Positions 8,683-17,108 of a stretch of DNA of 64,000 nucleotides are shown one piece after another. The notes beneath the pieces were generated by a model. The model was given only the letters and a program-made list of their open reading frames with translations. It had not been told where the DNA came from and did not search any database. Both the position numbers and the translations under genes were made by a program. The stretch is from [Leptolyngbya] sp. JSC-1 (lineage in GTDB: Bacteria; Cyanobacteriota; Cyanobacteriia; Elainellales; Elainellaceae). The stretch spans positions 4,801,870-4,865,869 of the forward strand of contig KL662191.1 of NCBI GenBank assembly GCA_000733415.1, given 5' to 3'. Positions within the stretch are counted from its first letter, which is position 1. Each line of letters opens with the position of its first letter.

Positions 8683-9366
8683 CTAGATTCTGCCGGCCAA
8701 ATGAGCGAGCTGCTTCATATGAACCAGATAGATCGCCTGCCGTCCTGGTGCCATCCGAATCCAGCCTTTACTGTCTAGCTTTTCCAGGATTTTGTTGGTT
8801 TCATCGACCATAATCTCACTGACATCAGCTAGATCTTGGCTAGGGATGTAAAAAATCTCGGTTCCGTAGGGAGTGGGCGTGCCGTAGCTTTCGCCTAAGC
8901 CCACCAGGGTATTGGCAAGCTTAATCGCTGGAGGCTGGTGGCGCAACTGAGAGCGGTAGTTGGTTTGGCGTAATCGTCTCACCATCAGTTGCAGCATCCG
9001 ATGATGCAATTGCGAATCTTTGAAGAGGGTTTGGATAAAGCGTTGGGCTGCAATGCTCAAGAGCCGGACTGAGGAAAGGGCAACCACATCGGTAGAACGC
9101 GGCGACTCATCCAGAATCGCCATTTCACCAAAGAAATCACCCCGACCCAAAATGGCCAGCGTAATCACTCCGTCTCCCACATGCCGCCGCACCTTCACCC
9201 AGCCCGATTCCACAAAATAAACGGCATTGCCCCAAGCATCCTCCATCAAAACAGCGCGGTCCGCCGGGTACTCGTGTTCAACTGCAATCGAGAGCAACCA
9301 CTCGACTGTTTCTGGGCTGGCCGCATTGAACAAAGGAAATAATTCACTAAAAGCAGCAGTTTGCAT
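8683..9366 (-). CDS. Crp/Fnr family transcriptional regulator
   Basis: A 227-residue cNMP-binding-fold regulator. Residues ~15-125 form the double-stranded beta-roll with FGEMAILDESPRSTDVVA, close to the phosphate-binding cassette consensus (FGE...R..). The C-terminus (~165-225) is a winged helix containing SQDLADVSEIMVDETNKILEKLDSKG. The recognition helix lacks the usual T-R-E-x-V-S-R pattern (VDETNKIL instead), so its target sites probably differ from canonical CRP sites. An upstream in-frame ATG at 9420 would add 18 residues, but MQTAAFSELF matches the conserved beginning of this subgroup. No Cys cluster for an iron-sulfur centre is present. The effector is unknown. Confidence 0.88.
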   Translation of the reverse strand: MQTAAFSELFPLFNAASPETVEWLLSIAVEHEYPADRAVLMEDAWGNAVYFVESGWVKVRRHVGDGVITLAILGRGDFFGEMAILDESPRSTDVVALSSVRLLSIAAQRFIQTLFKDSQLHHRMLQLMVRRLRQTNYRSQLRHQPPAIKLANTLVGLGESYGTPTPYGTEIFYIPSQDLADVSEIMVDETNKILEKLDSKGWIRMAPGRQAIYLVHMKQLAHLAGRI

Positions 9367-9568
9367 GAAAAGTGCTTGGGATACAGAAACTAATACTTGT
9401 CCGTCGTCAAACGGTTTCAAAAAACTTAAAGATGCAGATTCCTAAGGAAAGCAAACCTCATCATCTGCTAGCAGGATTGAAGAGCAGGGAATAACCACTT
9501 AGACCTATGTTACCCAGAAATCTCCGTAAATCTGCAATTATGCCTAGGTTTAGGAGACAAACGACAGC

Positions 9569-10735
9569 CTAGCCCAAACAGAGTGAGGACTGCGGTGCTA
9601 ATCGTTCAATAATTTGCTTCAGCACAAGGGCGGTCCAGTCAATGTCAGCCTCGGTGGTATCACGCCCCAGCGTCAGGCGAATTCCTGATTTAGCGGCTCG
9701 TTCACTGTAGCCCATTGCTAACAGCGTTGGGCTGGGGACCAGTTTGCCGCTACTGCACGCTGAGCCGGAACTGATGGCGATCCCGGCTAAGTTCATTTGC
9801 CGCACAAAGGTTTTGCCACTCAGCTGGTCTCCATCCGCACAGCGGAGATGAAAGCTGACGTGATGGGGCAACCGCTGCCGCCGATCGCCGGTAGGAACCA
9901 AAACATCAACATCTGCCAATTGCTCAAACAGTCGGTCACGCAATTTCGTTAAGCGCTCGGTTTCGACGGTCAGTTCTGCGGCGGCTAGTTCTGCGGCCAG
10001 ACCAAATCCAGCCAAATTGGGAACGGCCTGGGTACCAGAGCGAATCTGAAATTCTTGTCCGCCTCCGGCCAGCAGCGGCATTAGTTCAATCCCTGGTCGC
10101 ACATACAGCGCCCCTGCTCCCTGCGGTCCGTAAAACTTGTGGCTAGAAATTGACAGCAGGTCTATGGGTAGGTGCTGTACATCAACAGCAAGCCGTCCGG
10201 CCACCTGAATTGCATCGGTATGAAACACAGCCCCATGGGCCTGCACGATTTGGCCCAACGTCTCGATTGGTTGGAGGGTTCCGACTTCGCTGTGCCCATA
10301 GATGATCGAAACCAAGACGGTATTGGGCCTCAGGGCCGACTTCAGGTCTAGCGGGTCAATTCGGCCTTGGGCATCGACAGATAAGCGTGTCACCTGCCAG
10401 CCTTGTTGTTCCAAAATTCGCACCGGTTCGGCTACGGCAGAATGTTCGATGCTGGAAATAATCAAATGCTGCGGAGTAGCATAGCGACGAGTGACGCCGA
10501 GAATGGCCAGATTGTCGGATTCGGTGCCGCCAGATGTAAAAACGATTGCGTCGGGTTCTGCGTTCAGAAGGGCTGCGACCTGCACCCTGGCTTGTTCCAG
10601 TCTAGTCGCGGCTCGTGCTCCCCATTGGTGCAGGCTGGAAGGATTGCCCCACTCCTCGGTCATCACGGTTTGCATTAGGGCAATGACTTCGGGGCGGGTG
10701 GGTGTGGTTGCACTGTAGTCTAAGTAAATTTGCAT
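9569..10735 (-). CDS. Cysteine desulfurase (NifS/IscS class)
   Basis: A 388-residue PLP-dependent enzyme that converts cysteine to alanine and a protein-bound persulfide for iron-sulfur cluster and thio-modification pathways. The PLP Lys is K200 in SSHKFYGPQGAG, and the active Cys is C327 in SSGSACSSGK, on the long flexible loop of the class I (IscS/NifS) enzymes rather than the SufS type. The N-terminus MQIYLDYSATTPT fixes the start at 10735; the upstream ATG (10762) would add nine unconserved residues. No iscU or suf genes are adjacent. Two FHA-protein genes follow upstream on the same strand. Confidence 0.93.
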   Translation of the reverse strand: MQIYLDYSATTPTRPEVIALMQTVMTEEWGNPSSLHQWGARAATRLEQARVQVAALLNAEPDAIVFTSGGTESDNLAILGVTRRYATPQHLIISSIEHSAVAEPVRILEQQGWQVTRLSVDAQGRIDPLDLKSALRPNTVLVSIIYGHSEVGTLQPIETLGQIVQAHGAVFHTDAIQVAGRLAVDVQHLPIDLLSISSHKFYGPQGAGALYVRPGIELMPLLAGGGQEFQIRSGTQAVPNLAGFGLAAELAAAELTVETERLTKLRDRLFEQLADVDVLVPTGDRRQRLPHHVSFHLRCADGDQLSGKTFVRQMNLAGIAISSGSACSSGKLVPSPTLLAMGYSERAAKSGIRLTLGRDTTEADIDWTALVLKQIIERLAPQSSLCLG

Positions 10736-10825
10736 GGCTAATTGGGTAGCGCCCCAGGGCATTGGCTTGGCATCGAGAACTCTAGGAGGACTTTAGATCG
10801 GGAGGGGGGTAGGAGAAAAGCTTGC

Positions 10826-11269
10826 CTATTGCTTGCTGGCTTCTGGCTCAGCAGGTTCTTCGATCTGGGGAGGATGGCTGGTAATCTCGGTTGGTATCAG
10901 GGGCAGGTCTGGCCGATGGTTAGTGAAGCGAGCGGCTGGAATCGTTTCTGTCAATTCTTTTAGCGCTGCTTCTCCCATCCGTACTTGCAGGTTGGGTCCA
11001 GACCGGGCTAGCCGCAGAATCGCTCCATCAGTGATCGTGGTTTGGGTAATTCGTTTACCGTTGAGGTAAGTGCCATTAGTGCCTAGATTGACCACTTCCC
11101 ACTCTAGACCAATCCGCCGTAGCTCAACATGGTGGCGAGAGACAACGGCGCTGTAAAGAATTACCTGATTGTCGGTCGAGCGGCCAATCCGGATCACAGT
11201 CTCGTCGGCAAACGTCCAGACTTGAACGGGAATTTGCTTAATCGGATGCAGAAGGGAAAGAATAATCAC
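10826..11269 (-). CDS. FHA domain protein (147 aa)
   Basis: A 147-residue protein whose residues ~22-95 form a forkhead-associated phosphothreonine-binding domain: IRIGRS, then VVSRHHVELRR, then GTNGTYLNGKRI, which supply the conserved Gly-Arg, Ser-x-x-His and Asn-Gly positions. The start codon is GTG at 11269; no good in-frame ATG exists nearby. The C-terminal ~50 residues are Pro/Glu-rich. It lies near another FHA gene on the same strand, with a 16-bp tandem duplication between them. No Ser/Thr kinase gene is adjacent, so its phosphorylated partner is unknown. Confidence 0.87.
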   Translation of the reverse strand: MIILSLLHPIKQIPVQVWTFADETVIRIGRSTDNQVILYSAVVSRHHVELRRIGLEWEVVNLGTNGTYLNGKRITQTTITDGAILRLARSGPNLQVRMGEAALKELTETIPAARFTNHRPDLPLIPTEITSHPPQIEEPAEPEASKQ

Positions 11270-11304
11270 ACAGGCAAGCCAGAGTTAAAGAGAGCAGCAA
11301 CTGA

Positions 11305-11336
11305 GCGTGACTGATCAAAAGCGTGACTGATCAAAA
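11305..11336. repeat. Tandem duplication 2 x 16 bp
   Basis: GCGTGACTGATCAAAA occurs twice consecutively and perfectly (11305-11320, 11321-11336), about 35 bp upstream of the GTG start of the small FHA gene. Confidence 0.92.
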
Positions 11337-11399
11337 CAGGTTAAAGCGGTAAACTCTTTTATATCCTATGTTGTCCTGTGGATAACCAGTGCAGCCAAG

Positions 11400-12209
11400 T
11401 CAGGAAATTTGGAATAAAAAAGTGACTTTGTCGCCTTTGCCAAGGGCAATCCGATCCCCGGGACGCAGACGGTGACGATTGCCGATGGGTAGCGGGGCGT
11501 TGTTGATGTAGGTGCCGTTTGAGCTGCCCACGTCTTCGATGTAGTAGATGTCGCCCTCAACTCGGATATCGGCATGAATCCGCGAAACAATCTCGGAATG
11601 GGGAAATCCCGATACATCAACGTCTGGCGGAATTCGGTCATTCGGTTTACCGATGTGAATCACCGCTAGGTTGGTAGGCAGTTCCACGGATGTGTTCGTC
11701 TGCACATGCAGCAAGCGAGCCACTTGGGTTTGCAGTTGGGTTTGGGATCCAGTAGAAGCAGGAGCCATTGCGGGTTGAACGCTTGGTTGAACACTGGTTG
11801 GTTGAACGCTCGGAGGACCAGAAGAAACCGTTGGACTTACCAATGCCTCTTCAGGCAACACTCCACCGTCAGGCACTCCAACGGGCTGGGGCTGGGGCGA
11901 ACCCATCACGAGGGGATCGGGTTGAACTAGGGGTTCAGGGACCACCAACTCGGGTAGATCAAAATCCGGTGAAATGGTAGCGGGTAGCGGCTCCTCTGCA
12001 GAGGCTGGCACCGAAGGTGGAGTGGAGTGGGTCACCTCAGTGGCAGCGTCTTGCAAGTTAAACCCGCACTGTCCACAAAAACTAGCATCGGCCTGGACGG
12101 AGGCCCCACAATTTGGACAGGTGGTCATTGCTGGTAAAGGCGTGTAGCAAGCCTCACACTGAACTGCTGCATCCGGATTCTGGTGATTGCAATTCGGACA
12201 AACGATCAT
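11400..12209 (-). CDS. Zinc-ribbon and FHA domain protein
   Basis: A 269-residue protein. Two zinc ribbons occupy the N-terminus, with Cys4/7/18/21 and Cys31/34/45/48. A low-complexity Pro/Val/Gln/Ser linker (~55-165) contains repeated QPSVQP-type units. A C-terminal FHA domain (~178-265) shows SRIHADIRVEG and SSNGTYINN. The architecture suggests a phosphothreonine-reading adaptor; the double-zinc-ribbon plus FHA combination is common in cyanobacteria, but the role is not known to me. ATG 12209 is preceded by AGGGGAAAG. It is on the same strand as the smaller FHA gene. Confidence 0.88.
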   Translation of the reverse strand: MIVCPNCNHQNPDAAVQCEACYTPLPAMTTCPNCGASVQADASFCGQCGFNLQDAATEVTHSTPPSVPASAEEPLPATISPDFDLPELVVPEPLVQPDPLVMGSPQPQPVGVPDGGVLPEEALVSPTVSSGPPSVQPTSVQPSVQPAMAPASTGSQTQLQTQVARLLHVQTNTSVELPTNLAVIHIGKPNDRIPPDVDVSGFPHSEIVSRIHADIRVEGDIYYIEDVGSSNGTYINNAPLPIGNRHRLRPGDRIALGKGDKVTFLFQIS

Positions 12210-12296
12210 GCTCTTTCCCCTGGAGCTTCACTGCGGCCTTAAGACGACATTTAGAACACACCCTGAAATACCTAACATTCGCTTCCATCATACACC

Positions 12297-13022
12297 TTAG
12301 GCCAGAGACAAATTTTCACCCGCTGCTTGATCGAGCAGCCACCAAAGTTCTCCCTGTGGTTGAATTAGCCGAGCTGGATAGGTCATTTCATCCGCAACCG
12401 GGGCAAAAATCTCCGCCAAGGCTGGCTGTTTGCTGGCTCCTGCCACCAAGAAAATGACGCAGTGAGCTTGATTGATAAAGGGAACCGTGAAGGTAAGTCG
12501 GGGTTGTCCATCTTTGTTCCCGACGGTGACCAACGAGTGGCGGGCCAACAGGGCTTCAGTGTGGGGAAATAGAGAGGCGGTATGACCGTCATCACCCATG
12601 CCTAGCAGAATCACATCGAGGGCCGGAAACGAACCAGGCTGGACCTGAAAAAACTGTCGCAATTCCTGCTCATGGGTTTGGGCGGCCACGGCTGGATCCG
12701 CAGCTTCAGTTGGCATTGGGTGAATATTGCTCGCTGGAATCGGCACATGATTCAACCAAGCGGCGCGAGCCATGCCTTCGTTACTGTCGGGATGGTCGGG
12801 GGGCACATAGCGCTCATCGCCCCAAAACACATGGATTTGGTCCCAGGGTAGATCTTGCTGAGCCATCGCTTCATATAGGGGCTTGGGGGTGCTGCCGCCC
12901 GATAGGGCAAGCGTGAATCGACCGCGCTCAGCAATAGCGGCATGCAGCTTTTCTAGAATCAGCTCTAGACAGCGCTGAATCAACGCCGGTTTGTCTGCTA
13001 GTACCTCAACTCGCTTAGTCAT
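12297..13022 (-). CDS. pgl: 6-phosphogluconolactonase
   Basis: A 241-residue enzyme of the oxidative pentose phosphate pathway, hydrolysing 6-phosphogluconolactone to 6-phosphogluconate. Family motifs present are LALSGGSTPKPLYEAM (residues ~38-53), FWGDERYVPPDHPDSN (~66-81) and LGMGDDGHTASLFP (~140-153), which belong to the SugarP isomerase-like DevB/Pgl family and not the beta-propeller YbhE type. The length is typical. Its neighbours (an FHA gene, hpsJ) are not metabolic partners; zwf and opcA are not in the window. Confidence 0.94.
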   Translation of the reverse strand: MTKRVEVLADKPALIQRCLELILEKLHAAIAERGRFTLALSGGSTPKPLYEAMAQQDLPWDQIHVFWGDERYVPPDHPDSNEGMARAAWLNHVPIPASNIHPMPTEAADPAVAAQTHEQELRQFFQVQPGSFPALDVILLGMGDDGHTASLFPHTEALLARHSLVTVGNKDGQPRLTFTVPFINQAHCVIFLVAGASKQPALAEIFAPVADEMTYPARLIQPQGELWWLLDQAAGENLSLA

Positions 13023-13560
13023 GCTCTACCTCGTGCTACCCGTATCACTCTACTCAACTTCGCTAGGTCGTCTCAAAATCGATCAGGATCACTTAAGATT
13101 GCGAGATTGCCAAACGTTCGTTGCGTAAAGTTGAGTAAAATTACAAGCTGGTTTTGTGCCGTTGAACCGTTCCGTAGCCCAAATTGCTATTGGTTGCCGC
13201 CAAGTGCTCTCTAGAACGCTGTTGCATTTCGCTGACCAAGGGGCACTCTATAGCTTGAATCTGGTTTGCAGCTGTTGACTGTTGGGCTCAGGTTTGAATC
13301 AATTGGACCAATTTTTTTGGATCGACTTGCATCAACCGATTTGCTCGCAGCGATTTCATGCCTGCTAGTTTTATACCCATCGGCCCGCATGATCAAGGGA
13401 CCAGCATCGTGTTTAATAAAGCCTGAGACCTGTTTAGCCTGCCCCTGATTCAGGCTGTACGAGCTTGAGTCAGGCTCGGCTCAAGCGAATTAATCAGAAT
13501 AGGCAATTGATTACGCCAGTTTAATCAAGTTCAGAAGTCAAGTTCGGATTTATTCTTGCC
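13023..13560. other. 538-bp intergenic region with two hairpins
   Basis: No convincing gene. AGCCTGA (13420-13426) pairs with TCAGGCT (13450-13456), and GCTTGAG (13463-13469) pairs with CTCAAGC (13480-13486). Neither is followed by a T-run. The region presumably carries the promoters of the divergent pgl and hpsJ-like genes, but no clear -35/-10 pair was identified. Confidence 0.5.
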
Positions 13561-14340
13561 ATGACCTCCAAGAAAGTATCAAGCAGCCGCTCCGTTCCGT
13601 CGCTAGTCGCTCTGATCCTCAAGACTGCTGGCGTGGTGATTACATTGGCTGCCCTGTTGGACATGTTCATCCTGCCGTTACCCTATCAATTTCTGGATCG
13701 GTCGTGGCAGATTAGCTTTGTCACAGCATGGGTCGAGCGGGGAATTGTGCCGCTGGTTGGGATTGTGCTGTTCCTGATTGGCTTCGCGGTTGAAGGTGGC
13801 TTAGAAAAAGAAAAGAAATCCCTTTGGCAAGATCCTCGCTTTTGGGCCTATGTTCTAGCGAGTCTGCTGGGGTTGCTTTATGTGCTGATGTTCCCCTTGC
13901 ACTTAAACAATGTGCGGCTGGCTAATCAAAGCGCCATTGAGCAGGTGAATCAGCAGGCTACCGAGGCGGAAACAGAACTTAATAACCAAGTAAATACAGA
14001 AATTGAGTCACGTCGCCAACAAATTAGCCAACTCCTAACGGCTAGCGACAGCGAAATTTCTCAATTGGTGCAGGCGGGTCAGCTCACTCAAGAACAGGCC
14101 AATTTGATCAAAGGCTTCAAGGCAAATCCGAGTTCCGTAGAGCCGTTCCTCAAGCAACAGGAAGGCGAGTTGCGCAACCAGGTGCAAACTGAAATTGGCG
14201 TCCGGAAGCAGAAAGCGCAAGAGTCTCGCAAAACGGAAGACCTGAAATCGGGACTGCGGATCGGGCTGAGTAGCCTGCTGTTGGCCGTGGGTTTTATTAC
14301 CGTAGGCTGGACTGGGTTGCGAAATCTGCGCCGGAATTGA
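13561..14340 (+). CDS. HpsJ family membrane protein
   Basis: A 259-residue protein with three hydrophobic segments in the first half (about 14-38, 59-78, 97-116), a coiled-coil region (~120-225) rich in Gln/Glu and a final membrane segment (~234-252). The phrases QFLDRSWQI, ERGIVPLVG, FPLHLNNVRLAN and GLSSLLLAVGFI...GWTGLRNLR match the HpsJ family. HpsJ was named in Nostoc punctiforme for its link to hormogonium polysaccharide synthesis and gliding. The adjacent gene encodes a family 2 glycosyltransferase on the same strand, consistent with glycan export, while hpsA and the pseudopilins are 22 kb away. Confidence 0.82.
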   Translation: MTSKKVSSSRSVPSLVALILKTAGVVITLAALLDMFILPLPYQFLDRSWQISFVTAWVERGIVPLVGIVLFLIGFAVEGGLEKEKKSLWQDPRFWAYVLASLLGLLYVLMFPLHLNNVRLANQSAIEQVNQQATEAETELNNQVNTEIESRRQQISQLLTASDSEISQLVQAGQLTQEQANLIKGFKANPSSVEPFLKQQEGELRNQVQTEIGVRKQKAQESRKTEDLKSGLRIGLSSLLLAVGFITVGWTGLRNLRRN

Positions 14341-14556
14341 TGCTTTGTGCTAAATCTTCTTGGCCTCCTAAATCCCCATCTTGACTTCCGATTTCTCGGC
14401 GGAGCCGTACCGATTCTTTTCAGGTGAAGGTAGAGGCACCGGTTGTCAAATTGTAGGTTAGAAACCTAGAGGGACTAATGTACTTCAGTTTCTCAAAGTC
14501 CTCCAAGATTGGGGGATTCAGGGGGCCGTTCGTCTTCTTACTGCCAATTAGAAGTT

Positions 14557-15441
14557 ATGTTTTCGATTTATATTCTTACCTACAACGAAGAGTTAGATAT
14601 TGCCGCCTGCATCGAATCGGCTCTACTTTCCGATGATGTGATTGTGGTTGATTCTTGCAGCAGTGACCGCACGGTTGAAATTGCCAAACGCTATCCGGTG
14701 CGGGTCGTGGAGCATGCCTTCGAAAGCCACGGCAAGCAGCGGACTTGGATGCTGGAATCGGTGCCGCCCAAGCACGAGTGGGTTTACATTCTGGAAGCCG
14801 ACGAGCGAATGACGCCTGAACTATTTCAGGAGTGCTTGCAGGCGATTCAGACTCAGGAGTCGGTTGGCTACTATGTGGCGGAACGAGTCATGTTCATGGG
14901 CCGCTGGATCCGGCATTGCACCCAATACCCCCGCTATCAGTTGCGCCTGTTGCGGCATGGCAAGGTTTGGTTCACCGATTACGGCCACACCGAACGCGAA
15001 GTTTGTGACGGACCCACCGGAATCCTGCGTGCTACCTATCCGCACTACACCTGTGGCAAGGGCTTCAGCCGCTGGATTGAAAAGCACAACCGCTACTCGA
15101 CCGATGAAGCGATCGAAACGCTGCGCCAGCTCGAAACGGGTTCGGTCAACTGGCAGGCTCTACTGTTTGGCACGACTGAAGTAGAACGCCGCCGAGCACT
15201 AAAGGATCTTTCGTTACGTATCCCGTTTCGGCCCTTGGTACGCTTTTTCTACATGTACATCCTGCTGGGCGGTTGCTTGGACGGGCGAGCGGGCTTTACC
15301 TGGTGCGTCCTGCAAGCTTTTTACGAGTATTTGATTCTGCTCAAGGTCTGGGAAATCCGACACATGCCAGTGCCAACCGTAGAAGCTAATTTGACTCCAA
15401 CAAATGCTCCTGACTTGGTAACGAGCCGCTGCCCGAACTAA
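14557..15441 (+). CDS. Glycosyltransferase family 2
   Basis: A 294-residue GT-A-fold glycosyltransferase. It begins MFSIYILTYNEELDIAACIESA, has VDSCSSDRT for nucleotide-sugar binding and EADERM as the DxD-like metal motif (residues ~75-85). A hydrophobic stretch near the C-terminus (FFYMYILLGGCLDG) suggests membrane association. It resembles the LpsC/KdtX-like branch that extends lipopolysaccharide or capsular glycans. The ATG at 14557 is preferred over an in-frame start at 14509 because the family begins at the first beta-strand. The 3' end overlaps the convergent DUF362 gene by 4 bp. Confidence 0.87.
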   Translation: MFSIYILTYNEELDIAACIESALLSDDVIVVDSCSSDRTVEIAKRYPVRVVEHAFESHGKQRTWMLESVPPKHEWVYILEADERMTPELFQECLQAIQTQESVGYYVAERVMFMGRWIRHCTQYPRYQLRLLRHGKVWFTDYGHTEREVCDGPTGILRATYPHYTCGKGFSRWIEKHNRYSTDEAIETLRQLETGSVNWQALLFGTTEVERRRALKDLSLRIPFRPLVRFFYMYILLGGCLDGRAGFTWCVLQAFYEYLILLKVWEIRHMPVPTVEANLTPTNAPDLVTSRCPN

Positions 15442-16403
15442 CCGCGAGTTGCGTAGGCGCTCATGGGTTCCTTGATGAACCGGATGTATAAATGGCGGAA
15501 CGTGGATTTGAGCACGCGGGGCAGGGCAAAATCGATCGGCATTAGCTGAGCTGGTAGCTTCCAGTCATCTACTCGCAGTTCGGCAGGTGTTAGCAGCGGA
15601 AACTGAATTTCGGCCAGGTCGGGACACAAGCCAAGCCGCTGAGATGCCGCTACGGTGGGGATGATCGCCGGATCGACTGCCAGAACTTCTAGCATGGCTC
15701 GATCGAGGGCAAATACATCAGCCGATGCACCCAGTACACCCAAGAGACGCGGTTCGCCGTTACTAGGTCCATTGCCCTCGTGGCCAATAATGCCGTCTAG
15801 AATCGTCAGGTCCGGGTTGATTGTCCGCGCCGTTTCAACCAGCATATTGCCAAAGCGAGCGCTGTCTTTTCCGGCTTCCATATGCCACCAAGCCTTCATT
15901 TTGCCAGGAACACAGCCAAACAAATTTTTCACGCCCAGTGTCAGGGTTAGCTGCACATGGGATTTCACCTTGGGTAAGTTGATCACTACATCGGCTTCCA
16001 TGGCTTCTTTCGACAGCAGCAGGTGGTTGAAATCCTGACTCACCGTTTTATAGCGTCGGCCTTGGAAGTCAATAATCGGCAGCTTCAGCTCGTCCAAAAT
16101 AAACTGATAGCCATTGGCAACCGCTACACCTCTGGCGCTCCCAAAAGCAGGACTATCGCCCAAGAACGGATGCCCACCTGCTTCTTGCACCAGCCGCGCC
16201 ACCCAGTAGACGAGTTCTGGGCGAGTCGTACAGTCCTTGCCCGGTTTGGCTCCCGTCAGCAAATTAGGCTTCAGCAATACACGATCGCCTGGTTTCACAA
16301 AAGCCGTTATGCCGCCCAAGGGGTCCAACACTTGTCTAAGGGCTGCTTCCAGCATCGACTGTTCATAAGACGTAGCTCGCACAAAACTCACGCTAGCTGC
16401 CAT
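15438..16403 (-). CDS. DUF362 domain protein
   Basis: A 321-residue protein matching DUF362: VRATSYEQSMLEAALRQVL, then VKPGDRVLLKPNLL (residues ~36-49), CTTRPELVYWVARLVQEAGG, and KSHVQLTLTLGVKNLFGCVPG (~165-185). Some DUF362 proteins are fused to ferredoxin domains, but here no CxxCxxC cluster follows, so this is the stand-alone form. The biochemical role of the family is unknown. A GGGGG tract precedes ATG 16403. It overlaps the convergent glycosyltransferase gene by 4 bp at the 3' ends. Confidence 0.88.
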   Translation of the reverse strand: MAASVSFVRATSYEQSMLEAALRQVLDPLGGITAFVKPGDRVLLKPNLLTGAKPGKDCTTRPELVYWVARLVQEAGGHPFLGDSPAFGSARGVAVANGYQFILDELKLPIIDFQGRRYKTVSQDFNHLLLSKEAMEADVVINLPKVKSHVQLTLTLGVKNLFGCVPGKMKAWWHMEAGKDSARFGNMLVETARTINPDLTILDGIIGHEGNGPSNGEPRLLGVLGASADVFALDRAMLEVLAVDPAIIPTVAASQRLGLCPDLAEIQFPLLTPAELRVDDWKLPAQLMPIDFALPRVLKSTFRHLYIRFIKEPMSAYATRG

Positions 16404-16411
16404 GCAACCCC

Positions 16412-16433
16412 CTTGCTCAAATCTTGCTCAAAT
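16412..16433. repeat. Tandem duplication 2 x 11 bp
   Basis: CTTGCTCAAAT is repeated perfectly at 16412-16422 and 16423-16433, just upstream of the DUF362 start codon. Confidence 0.88.
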
Positions 16434-16484
16434 GTGGAATTGAAGAAATTGAATCTGGATTCTTTCCTATCTTAAAGTGCTGGT

Positions 16485-16502
16485 AACCCGCAAAGCCGGG
16501 TT
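16485..16502 (-). terminator. Possible terminator hairpin
   Basis: AACCCG (16485-16490) pairs with CGGGTT (16497-16502) around a 6-base loop, 36 bp past the stop of the 96-aa gene on the minus strand. The U-run is poor, so this is a weak candidate only. Confidence 0.35.
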
Positions 16503-16537
16503 TGGTTAGTGTAGGCGCGGTTTGAACCACCAGCTTC

Positions 16538-16828
16538 TTAGCGGCTGCGATTTAATGCGGTGATCCGTTCAGCGTTGGAGAAAATGCCTTCGCCTTGCAG
16601 TTGGGTCAGAGATGGTTTCACCTCAACTTTGACCACATTGGCGATATTGACCATCACCGTCTGCTCGTCTAGGTTGAGAATCCACCAGTCTTTTTGCAAA
16701 ATGTGGCGGACTTCAATCCGCATGTCGTGGCGGGTCTCATCTTCCAAAGCTGCCGGAATCATGAAGGATTCGGTTTGGCCATTGAGATAGTAGAACGTAA
16801 GCTGAGTATAGTCTGACTGACTGTGCAT
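16538..16828 (-). CDS. Conserved cyanobacterial protein (96 aa)
   Basis: A 96-residue soluble protein with a beta-rich pattern (QLTFYYLNGQTESFMIP, then WWILNLDEQTVMVNIANVVKVEVKP) that reads like a small beta-barrel, and a conserved-looking tail GEGIFSNAERITALNRSR. I recognise it as a recurrent small cyanobacterial family without known function. No signal peptide or cysteine is present. It lies directly downstream of a 61-codon frame on the same strand and may be cotranscribed with it. Function: none inferred. Confidence 0.75.
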   Translation of the reverse strand: MHSQSDYTQLTFYYLNGQTESFMIPAALEDETRHDMRIEVRHILQKDWWILNLDEQTVMVNIANVVKVEVKPSLTQLQGEGIFSNAERITALNRSR

Positions 16829-16862
16829 AGCGTGACTCCAGAATTGCAGCGCCTACCCTAGA

Positions 16863-17048
16863 TTAATAGCTCAAACCCGGATAATCGGCTCGATTGCTGC
16901 AATAAACTTCAGGATTTTGGCTCACAGTTGCTGATGTACGGCGAGAAAACCGTCCTACTGGTGGACGCAATTGGGGCGTTGGCAGCGCAAAATTGCCAAA
17001 GTTGGGATTGGTGTTGCCTAAGCTGGTTTGCCTCACATTCACCTCCAC
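16863..17048 (-). CDS. Possible small protein (57-61 aa)
   Basis: An open frame of 61 codons on the minus strand between the 96-aa gene and divergent sigG. The first GTG is at 17048, but GGAGGTG lies inside that start, so the GTG at 17036, four bases after it, is the better initiation point (57 aa). The product is Asn/Pro/Arg-rich, with a single Cys in EVYCSNRADYPGLSY. Codon choice looks like that of the neighbours and no other gene occupies this interval. I do not recognise the family; it may be real or a chance frame. Confidence 0.45.
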   Translation of the reverse strand: MEVNVRQTSLGNTNPNFGNFALPTPQLRPPVGRFSRRTSATVSQNPEVYCSNRADYPGLSY

Positions 17049-17108
17049 GAGCAGCCGGATACCAATTTCGACTTTGAACCTTCGTTATAAAGGGGAACCT
17101 CGGAACTT

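Noticed and set aside
13266..13448. 60-codon plus-strand frame upstream of hpsJ
   Set aside because: No ribosome-binding site, atypical codon use and no recognisable family.
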